The notes under the pieces were generated by a model. It did no database searches and had not been told where the DNA came from. It worked only from the letters and a program-made list of their open reading frames with translations. 12,325 bases of DNA, taken from NCBI GenBank assembly GCA_045106435.1, contig JBGCEN010000508.1:1-12325 (forward strand). The letters are read 5' to 3'. Position 1 is the stretch's first letter. Every line of letters begins with the position of its first letter. Position numbers and translations under genes: made by a program. Positions 1 to 6,171 of the stretch are shown piece by piece. The stretch is from JBCCIM01 sp045106435 (lineage in GTDB: Bacteria > Bacteroidota > Rhodothermia > Rhodothermales > JAHQVL01).

Positions 1-70
1 CAAAAAGCGCCTTGATTTGAACAAAAATTGCTGCAAATGCAATCTCGGCCATAGATCGTAGACAGGTTCT
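1..70 (-). repeat. Terminal part of a palindromic repeat element (copy A, cut by the window edge)
   Basis: This stretch is the reverse complement of 11815-11884, with 69 of 70 bases identical (the only difference is position 46 against 11839). It ends with the 19-bp terminal sequence ATAGATCGTAGACAGGTTC at 51-69. Similarity to the other copy stops right after position 70, so this is the natural end of the element. The rest lies upstream of the window. No transposase is visible in the window, so a non-autonomous, MITE-like element is the best description. Confidence 0.85.
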
Positions 71-167
71 AAACGCTACAGCACAAATTCCTCAAACAAT
101 TTCATATCTTCAAGCTTTCAGTTTTACCGTAAAAATTAAAACGTCAAGCTAACATACCCCGATACTT

Positions 168-974
168 TTGACATTATTTGATTGGGTCATACCGATTCGA
201 GTAGTTGATCTCATTGAGATCGCCATTGTCTCTTACGTCCTCTACAAATTGTATTTGTTGATGCGAGGGACCATTGCGGTGCAGCTGTTCATCGGTATCC
301 TGGCTTTATTCCTGATCAAAATTTTTGTCGAGTCGGCCAACATGACCATGCTTCGGGTCCTGTTTCGTCAGTTTAACGAAGTCTTTGTTCTGGCCGTCAT
401 TATTCTCTTCCAGCCTGAAATAAGGCGTGTATTGTTCATACTGGGGAAAAACAACCCGCTCATGCAGCGATTTGTCGTGACGCCGGCACAGGAAGGCATG
501 ATCACAGAAGTGCTGTCTGCCATCAGCGAGATGTCCCAACGATGCATCGGTGCCCTGATTGTTTTTGAACGATCCACCGGCTTGAGGAATTACATTGAGA
601 CAGGCACCCAACTGCAATCCAAGATAAGCCGAGACTTACTGGTCACCATTTTTTACGCGCAGAATCCCTTGCATGATGGCGCGCTTATCATCAGAAATCA
701 AAGAATTGAGGCTGCTCGCTGTATCCTCCCTGTTTCAAACAGTATGCGCATGAGTCCTTTGCACGGCCTTCGTCACCGTGCTGCTGTAGGGCTTACCGAG
801 CAAACGGATGCCTTTGTCATTGTCGTATCCGAAGAAACCGGACAAATCTCGCTATCAAAAAATGGTGAGCTTATTTCAAATTTGACCGTCGAGGAGTTGC
901 GTACGTACCTTACAGAAGCGTTGACGATTCTTCCTCAGGCTGCTGAAGAGAAGCCGGCTGTACCTGAAGTTTGA
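168..974 (+). CDS. cdaA: Diadenylate cyclase CdaA (c-di-AMP synthase)
   Basis: This enzyme condenses two ATP molecules into the second messenger c-di-AMP at the cytoplasmic membrane. The 268-residue protein has the usual CdaA plan. Hydrophobic N-terminal segments lie at about residues 13-32, 37-55 and 71-82, followed by a DisA_N (DAC) domain at about 95-255. The catalytic DGA motif is at 170-172 (LHDGALII) and the RHR motif at 202-204 (GLRHRAA). Length matches the family (about 270). The start is TTG at 168: an in-frame TAA at 150-152 excludes anything further upstream, and the next ATG (261) would remove the first membrane segment. No Shine-Dalgarno is seen. In many Bacteroidota cdaA follows folP. 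Here the upstream neighbour within the window is a repeat element, so any folP link cannot be seen. No CdaR-like or glmM gene is adjacent. Confidence 0.95.
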   Translation: MTLFDWVIPIRVVDLIEIAIVSYVLYKLYLLMRGTIAVQLFIGILALFLIKIFVESANMTMLRVLFRQFNEVFVLAVIILFQPEIRRVLFILGKNNPLMQRFVVTPAQEGMITEVLSAISEMSQRCIGALIVFERSTGLRNYIETGTQLQSKISRDLLVTIFYAQNPLHDGALIIRNQRIEAARCILPVSNSMRMSPLHGLRHRAAVGLTEQTDAFVIVVSEETGQISLSKNGELISNLTVEELRTYLTEALTILPQAAEEKPAVPEV

Positions 975-1050
975 TCAATTGATAAAAAACTTACAAAGCC
1001 GATTGTCTTAACGTTACGACACGACCTTACCCCACTAAAGCACCCTACCG

Positions 1051-1707
1051 TTGCAAAAAGAAGATCGTAAATTTTCTCGCTTACGAGACAGATTGGTGGA
1101 TGAGCTTCGCGAGAAGGGCATCCATGACGAACGCGTACTAAAAGCCATTGGTGCCGTACCCCGGCACTTGTTTGTGGAACAGGCTTTCCAGCACAGAGCC
1201 TATGAGGATGAGGCGTTGCCTATTGGCCTCAAACAAACCATCTCCCAGCCGTTTACCGTGGCTTACCAGACGATGAAACTGGATCCACAGAGAAATGAAA
1301 ATGTGCTGGAAATTGGTACAGGCAGCGGGTATCAGGCTGCGGTCCTCTGCGAGATGGGTGCACGCGTGTATTCAATTGAGCGGCATGAACCGCTGTATCA
1401 ACGTGCCAAGAAAATCCTCAGCTCATTGCGTTACCGCGTTGTATCCAAATGCGGCGATGGCACACTGGGATGGCCGGCCTTTGCACCGTTCGACAAAATC
1501 CTCGTTACAGCCGGCGCGCTAGGTGTCCCAGAGGAAGTCCTCGAACAACTCAAAGATCCGGGCGGGCTGCTTGTTATTCCTGTTGGCGATCAGGAAGGAC
1601 AGGTCATGAAACACATCACACGCACGGGCCCAACATCGTACGAAGAAGAAAACACCAAGTCCTTTCGGTTTGTACCTTTGATTGGTGAGGGGAAACTGAG
1701 AAAGTAA
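1051..1707 (+). CDS. pcm: Protein-L-isoaspartate(D-aspartate) O-methyltransferase
   Basis: Pcm transfers a methyl group from S-adenosylmethionine to the carboxyl of isoaspartyl residues in aged cytoplasmic proteins, which starts their repair. The 218-residue protein carries the family signatures. The substrate-side segment QTISQPF is at 62-68. SAM-binding motif I (VLEIGTGSGYQAAVL) is at 85-99, with the acidic E110 ending the second strand. A post-I motif containing PFDKILVTAG is at 146-155 and GGLLVIPVGD is at 171-180. Length is normal for bacterial Pcm. The start is TTG at 1051: an in-frame TAA lies at 1036-1038, and the first in-frame ATG is past residue 70, beyond essential sequence. The gene follows cdaA by 76 bp on the same strand and may be co-transcribed with it. 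No functional connection is obvious. Confidence 0.95.
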   Translation: MQKEDRKFSRLRDRLVDELREKGIHDERVLKAIGAVPRHLFVEQAFQHRAYEDEALPIGLKQTISQPFTVAYQTMKLDPQRNENVLEIGTGSGYQAAVLCEMGARVYSIERHEPLYQRAKKILSSLRYRVVSKCGDGTLGWPAFAPFDKILVTAGALGVPEEVLEQLKDPGGLLVIPVGDQEGQVMKHITRTGPTSYEEENTKSFRFVPLIGEGKLRK

Positions 1708-1811
1708 GACAGGAAGTATCCAGTGATAATTCCCTAATCTTCCCATCTATTCTGCCCGACAGGAGTAAGTTATCAAAAGTGCTAGAAGCACCCACATTGA
1801 TTCAAGAAACT

Positions 1812-2792
1812 ATGGACTACACAAACCTCGGCAAGACTGGCCTCCAGGTATCACGTATTTGTATGGGATGCATGACTTTCGGCATACCTGACCGGGGCGC
1901 GCATCCGTGGACCCTTGATGAAGCCCAGAGCCGGCCCATTATCAAACGCGCCCTTGAACTGGGTATCAACTTCTTCGACACGGCCAATGCCTATTCAGAC
2001 GGTACCAGTGAAGAGATTGTGGGCCGGGCATTGCGTGATTTTGCGAGCAGAGACGAGGTCGTGGTTGCAACCAAAGTATTCTTTCCGCTAAAAGATCATC
2101 CGAATAACGGCGGACTCTCAAGAAAGTCCATCATGGCGAATATCGACGCCAGTCTGCTGCGTCTGGGCATGGATTACGTAGATCTGTACCAAATTCACCG
2201 ATGGGATTATCAGACACCAATCGAGGAGACGCTGGAAGCACTACATGATGTAGTAAAAGCCGGCAAAGCGCGCTACATCGGCGCATCCTCTATGCATGCC
2301 TGGCAATTCACAAAAGCGCTCTATACCGCTGATCTGCACGGCTGGACCCGATTTGTAAGTATGCAGAATTTTGTCAACCTCATCTATCGGGAAGAAGAAC
2401 GTGAGATGCTGTCTCTTTGCAAAGAAGAAGGTATAGGCGTCATTCCGTGGAGCCCATTGGCGAGGGGCAAATTGACACGCGACTGGGACGAAAACACCAC
2501 CAGACAAGCCTCTGATGAAATCGCCAAGAGTATTTACGCTGAGGTGAGCGAATCTGATAAAGAAATTGTGGCACGTGTGAAGCAGGTTGCTGATCAACAC
2601 AGCGTTTCAAGAGCACAAGTAGCCTTGGCCTGGGTCCTGCAAAAATCTGGCATCACTTCGCCAATTATCGGCACCTCAAAAATCAGCCATCTCGATGATG
2701 CGGTCGCAGCCCTTTCGCTCAAGCTGACGGACGAAAATATTGCGTACCTGGAAGAACCCTATGTACCTCACGAGACAGCCGGCTTTTCGTGA
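1812..2792 (+). CDS. yajO: Aldo/keto reductase, YajO type
   Basis: This is an NADPH-dependent oxidoreductase of the aldo/keto reductase superfamily with a TIM-barrel fold. The sequence is very close to what I recall of E. coli YajO, including the start (NLGKTGLQVSR.CMGCMTFG), PDRGAHPWTL and IHRWDY.TPIEETLEAL. YajO has been linked to 1-deoxyxylulose 5-phosphate formation, but substrate use here is not shown by sequence. Numbering from the ATG, the catalytic tetrad is D56, Y61, K88 and H129. The C-terminal cofactor segment is PIIGTSK around 284-290. I chose ATG 1812 (326 residues) because family members begin at this point. An in-frame GTG at 1779, 12 bases after an AGGAGT, would add 11 residues and cannot be excluded. 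The gene follows pcm by about 100 bp and converges on deoB with only 40 bp between the stops. Confidence 0.92.
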   Translation: MDYTNLGKTGLQVSRICMGCMTFGIPDRGAHPWTLDEAQSRPIIKRALELGINFFDTANAYSDGTSEEIVGRALRDFASRDEVVVATKVFFPLKDHPNNGGLSRKSIMANIDASLLRLGMDYVDLYQIHRWDYQTPIEETLEALHDVVKAGKARYIGASSMHAWQFTKALYTADLHGWTRFVSMQNFVNLIYREEEREMLSLCKEEGIGVIPWSPLARGKLTRDWDENTTRQASDEIAKSIYAEVSESDKEIVARVKQVADQHSVSRAQVALAWVLQKSGITSPIIGTSKISHLDDAVAALSLKLTDENIAYLEEPYVPHETAGFS

Positions 2793-2832
2793 TCATCATA
2801 TTCGAGATTCTGTGCGCATAGCTTTCCTCAAG

Positions 2833-3996
2833 CTAAAAGGCCTCCCCTTCACAGACAAAAGGCACCTTAAAGTATTTAGCTACAGTAGCCGCATGGTCAG
2901 CAAAAGTACTTCTCAAGCCAAGTGGCCGGCCTTCGTCGCCCTTCGAATACTTTAGCACGGGGACATACTCCCGGCTATGATCCGTGCCCGGCGTTGTCGG
3001 GTCATTGCCATGATCTGCGGTAATTACTAACACAGCATCTTCGGGCAAGCGATGGGTCAGTTCAGGCAAGTGCTGATCAAATTCTTCGAGCGCACCGGCA
3101 AACCCTTCAGGATTATTTCGGTGGCCAAACTCCTGATCGAAATCTACCAGATTCACCCAAACAAAAACATTCTCATCAGGTGCAGCCTGCTCAATGCACG
3201 CACACGTTTTTGCGATGCCCTCAGCGTTTGTTTTGGTCTTATAACTTTCATCAAAGCCTACGCCACCAAACAAGTCGGCAATTTTACCCACTGAAACAGT
3301 TCGTATGCCGGCTTCCTGCAGCACAGACTGCACCGGCTTCGAAGGCGGCATAAGCGAATAGTCTTTCCGCTCTGCAGAAATTCGTTGAAACGCGCCGGCT
3401 TCTCCAACAAACGGGCGCGCAATTACACGTCCAACATTGTACCGCCCTACACACACTTCGTCTCTGGCTACGGCACAAATCCTGTAAAGCTCTTCAAGCG
3501 GCATGGTCTCTTTGTGCGCTGCAACCTGAAAGACACTATCTGCGGATGTGTAGACAATGGGCAATCCTACCGCTTTATGCGCCGGACCAAACTGATCTAT
3601 AATAGCCGTTCCTGAAGCAGCACAATTGCCCAATACTCCTGTGTATCCGGTTTTAGAGAGAAAGTGTGCAATCAGATCGTCAGGAAACCCGTCAGGAAAT
3701 GTAGGAAAGGGGGATTCGAGCTTTATTCCGCTCAACTCCCAATGGCCGGTTGTGCTGTCCTTTCCCGCTGAAACCTCTCGCATCTTACCGAACGACGCTA
3801 CAGGATTCTCAACGGCTTTGATGCCGGCTAAAGATTCAATACAGCCAAGTCCAAAATGCTCAAGATTGGGGAGATGCGGACGCGCGACTTCACAAACATG
3901 CCCCAGGGTATGACTGCCCTCATCTTGATATAGAGATGCGTCTGGCTGCTCGCCAATACCGACACCATCCAAAACGATTGTCACAAACAGCGGCAT
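2833..3996 (-). CDS. deoB: Phosphopentomutase
   Basis: DeoB interconverts (deoxy)ribose 1-phosphate and 5-phosphate, linking nucleoside salvage to the pentose phosphate pathway in the cytoplasm. It belongs to the alkaline phosphatase superfamily and binds two Mn ions. From ATG 3996 the protein has 387 residues, a normal length. By comparison with the Bacillus enzyme, the metal ligands are D10, D287, H292, D328, H329 and H340. The phosphorylated threonine is T83 in STTGHWE, and the conserved SADSVFQ is at 151-157. A TTG at 4008 would add four residues, but the ATG gives the usual start (MPLFVTIVLDGVGIG). The gene lies 74 bp downstream of the GAF/GGDEF-like gene on the same strand. An 8-copy heptamer repeat fills most of that gap, so repeat number could affect its expression (inference). 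Confidence 0.96.
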   Translation of the reverse strand: MPLFVTIVLDGVGIGEQPDASLYQDEGSHTLGHVCEVARPHLPNLEHFGLGCIESLAGIKAVENPVASFGKMREVSAGKDSTTGHWELSGIKLESPFPTFPDGFPDDLIAHFLSKTGYTGVLGNCAASGTAIIDQFGPAHKAVGLPIVYTSADSVFQVAAHKETMPLEELYRICAVARDEVCVGRYNVGRVIARPFVGEAGAFQRISAERKDYSLMPPSKPVQSVLQEAGIRTVSVGKIADLFGGVGFDESYKTKTNAEGIAKTCACIEQAAPDENVFVWVNLVDFDQEFGHRNNPEGFAGALEEFDQHLPELTHRLPEDAVLVITADHGNDPTTPGTDHSREYVPVLKYSKGDEGRPLGLRSTFADHAATVAKYFKVPFVCEGEAF

Positions 3997-4008
3997 AGGG
4001 AGGCCCAA

Positions 4009-4064
4009 GTGTCGAGTGTCGAGTGTCGAGTGTCGAGTGTCGAGTGTCGAGTGTCGAGTGTCGA
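4009..4064. repeat. Perfect 7-bp tandem repeat, (GTGTCGA)8
   Basis: Eight uninterrupted copies of GTGTCGA (TCGACAC on the reverse strand) span exactly 56 bp. They begin 12 bp upstream of the deoB ATG and end 6 bp after the stop codon of the upstream gene. The unit is not a multiple of three, so each unit gained or lost would shift the upstream reading phase and change spacing to deoB. There are no spacers, so it is not a CRISPR array. Confidence 0.97.
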
Positions 4065-4070
4065 AAATAA

Positions 4071-5432
4071 CTATTCTATGATGGTACAGGCGCCTGTTTC
4101 GAAGGCTTCTCTGAGGGCTTCGGTAGCATCAGCTCTGAAATCATCCGCATCTTTGTGCCGCTTTTGCAGTAGCGCGATGCCAATGCTGACGCCGCCTTCA
4201 AAGTGATCCCCTTCGCGCACCAGTTGATCTTGCAGTTGCAGAGCCCAGGCTTCCACTTCGCTTACGCCTTCGTCCTGGAATATACCATACGTGAGTTCGC
4301 CAAAGCGTTCCAGCCGGCCATCATTCGCAGCCAGTTCAAGCCGGTTTGCCATTGCACGTTCTGCGTCACTGATCGATTTGCCGCCTTCATTGGCAATCTC
4401 TTCGGCCCGATTCAGGTAGATCAAAGCCAAAGCCAGATCGTGTTTACCTGCTCTGGCGCGTTCAATCTCATCCGCAATGATCTCTCTGCGAGGCCGCACG
4501 CGCGGCTTGATATATTCGCCGCCCTCTTCTACAGTCAGCGGCGTAGACATGAACGTACCCAGCAAGGTCGAAAATTGGCCGATCATAAGCCGCTGCCAGG
4601 GGTCATCGAGGTCTTGCCAACCAAGCGCATCTACCAAAAGAAAAAATGATTCATCATCGGTAGGCACTTTGATGGGAGCGATAGCAACCTGGCGAACATT
4701 GACAGGAGATCCGTAATAGCCTAAAACTTCTTCCGGAGATTTGTTTGTATCGATGTCTTTCACCAAAACAGCTGTACCGGATGGCGCAAGGCTGTCGAGC
4801 AAATCATCCATGACAAAACTTTCGGGGCCGAGCGCCGGCGCATTCTGACTTACAATGGCCTCAACATGACACCGCCCGTTGGCATCGCGCTTGATCAGAC
4901 ATGCTGTATAGCCATCAACAGAGGCTTGTACTGCGTTTAAAAGTCTGAAGAGCGCTTCTCGTCTGGAAACGCCGGCGCGTTTCATATCAGGCAACTCAGC
5001 TTCATCATCCGACTCAGCTTCTGAGTCAAACGTTTCAGCCGGTTCGTCTAACGCATCATCCGGTTCGTTTTTCAAATCGCTTACTGCAACTTCCTCCTCC
5101 TCATCTTCTTCCAAAGCAGCCTCCATTTCTACGCCTTCTTCCACCTCATCAGGCTCTTCGTCCTGCGCCTCTTCACTATCATCTACTTCGATGATTTCTA
5201 CATCTTGCTCCGTCTCTTCATCATCATTCGCATAAGAAGCTGCTGTACGCGGTTTGATTTCTAAAATCCCCAAAGCGCTCAGTTCTTCCTGAGGAGTTCG
5301 CGACGCAGGGATAATCGACTGATATTTGGCTGATTGAGATTGCTGCCGGCGGTTATACCATATTGCCCCTAAACCAAAAAGGATCAAGGCGCCGGCGATG
5401 ATGCCAAGTATAATTGCTAAAGTACCGCTCAT
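4071..5432 (-). CDS. Membrane-anchored GAF protein with a degenerate GGDEF-like domain
   Basis: I do not recognise a named gene. The 453-residue protein begins with one hydrophobic helix (about residues 5-25) ending in YNRRQQ, so the rest should face the cytoplasm. Residues 70-150 are strongly acidic, rich in Glu and Asp, and probably form a disordered linker. Residues 156-297 look like a GAF-type sensory domain. Residues 313-453 resemble a GGDEF fold: a helix and strand (ALALIYLNRAEE) at the usual start, then RFGELTYGIF at 376-385 where active enzymes have RYGGDEF, and a late GVSIGIA at 414-420. The GG(D/E)EF catalytic loop is missing, so diguanylate cyclase activity is unlikely. Nucleotide binding or a scaffold role is possible. 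The ATG at 5432 fits the membrane helix. The gene is upstream of deoB on the same strand. GAF and GGDEF assignments come from motif reading and are moderately certain. Confidence 0.85.
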   Translation of the reverse strand: MSGTLAIILGIIAGALILFGLGAIWYNRRQQSQSAKYQSIIPASRTPQEELSALGILEIKPRTAASYANDDEETEQDVEIIEVDDSEEAQDEEPDEVEEGVEMEAALEEDEEEEVAVSDLKNEPDDALDEPAETFDSEAESDDEAELPDMKRAGVSRREALFRLLNAVQASVDGYTACLIKRDANGRCHVEAIVSQNAPALGPESFVMDDLLDSLAPSGTAVLVKDIDTNKSPEEVLGYYGSPVNVRQVAIAPIKVPTDDESFFLLVDALGWQDLDDPWQRLMIGQFSTLLGTFMSTPLTVEEGGEYIKPRVRPRREIIADEIERARAGKHDLALALIYLNRAEEIANEGGKSISDAERAMANRLELAANDGRLERFGELTYGIFQDEGVSEVEAWALQLQDQLVREGDHFEGGVSIGIALLQKRHKDADDFRADATEALREAFETGACTIIE

Positions 5433-6171
5433 ACTTAAAATTGAGAGGCGTAGGCAGAACTGCCATACGATGTGTTAACGCATGCCGCCATCATATAGAT
5501 CTTACATGGTGCCATTGCGCAAAGGTCTTCCAAACAAAGAATAGAATGTACCAAGTACCAGATAGTATCTGAAAATATAGTATTGAAAATATAGTCGCTC
5601 AAAGTTCAGTGTACGAAAGCAGATTCCTCCATCATGTTCAGGGTGGGCTGCTCGCACTTGCCCGGGAAACAGCCTTGTCTCCTGTATATAATTTAAAGCC
5701 CGGAACAGTACCTGATTAATGATCCAATCTACTAGCCGGCATCTGAAAATGTCAACTGACTTATCCATAACGAACAATTGTCCATTAAAGTCAGTAAACT
5801 ATGCTTCTGATCCGTCATTCTTGGCATTTTCAGGATTAAATCAATACACACCAAAAGCCCATGCTTTTGCAACAAAAACCGAATATCTTTTTGTGCGTAT
5901 TTTAGTTTACAACTTATAAGACGGCACGATACTACCAATCACACCAATTCCATCCGTCTTTAATTTTAACAACTTCAATTTAAACTCTTTCTGGCCTGGT
6001 ATTTGAAAGTGTTATGTTTTCGCCCAATCGGTCGATCTTAGCACGAAGAACCACCTTTCTTTTTTGTAACTAAGTCGATTGTGTCCCATTATTGCACAAA
6101 TCCAGCCACAGCTACCTATTGGTATGCCGCAAAATCAAAAACAGGATTCTGCATTGCACCCCGTTGAAACC
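5433..6171. other. Gene-free divergent intergenic region with heptad repeats
   Basis: This 739-bp spacer separates the reverse-strand GAF/GGDEF-like gene from the forward secreted-protein gene, so both promoters should be here. No ORF in it has recognisable protein character. A run with a 7-base period occupies 5547-5597. A sigma70-like pair, TTGTGC (5891-5896) and TATAAG (5915-5920) with an 18-base spacer, points toward the secreted-protein gene, but it is 250 bp from the chosen start and is only a weak candidate. I saw no tRNA, rRNA or convincing riboswitch. Confidence 0.5.
5547..5597. repeat. Degenerate heptad repeat tract
   Basis: Consecutive 7-base units can be read in one register: TGTACCA, AGTACCA, then GATAGTA and TCTGAAA, then ATATAGT, ATTGAAA and ATATAGT again. 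The 12-base word TGAAAATATAGT occurs at 5570-5581 and again at 5584-5595, exactly 14 bases (two units) apart. It lies in noncoding sequence upstream of the GAF/GGDEF-like gene. Confidence 0.6.

Noticed and set aside
2819..2835. Bidirectional terminator between the aldo/keto reductase gene and deoB
   Set aside because: TAGCTT/AAGCTA forms only a 6-bp stem overlapping the deoB stop, with low GC and no T tract on either strand.
4009..4064. CRISPR array
   Set aside because: The units are 7 bp and contiguous with no spacers, and no cas genes are present.
4009..4206. 65-codon forward ORF beginning SSVECRVSSVECRV
   Set aside because: It is simply the translation of the GTGTCGA tandem repeat followed by antisense of the GAF/GGDEF-like gene.
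5891..5920. Sigma70-like promoter TTGTGC / TATAAG
   Set aside because: The spacing is plausible, but it lies in AT-rich DNA 250 bp from the gene start, and this lineage often uses different promoter boxes; not strong enough to list as a site.
5719..5938. Overlapping 66- and 68-codon ORFs on opposite strands in the intergenic region
   Set aside because: They occupy the same AT-rich DNA on both strands, and neither shows coding character or a recognised motif.
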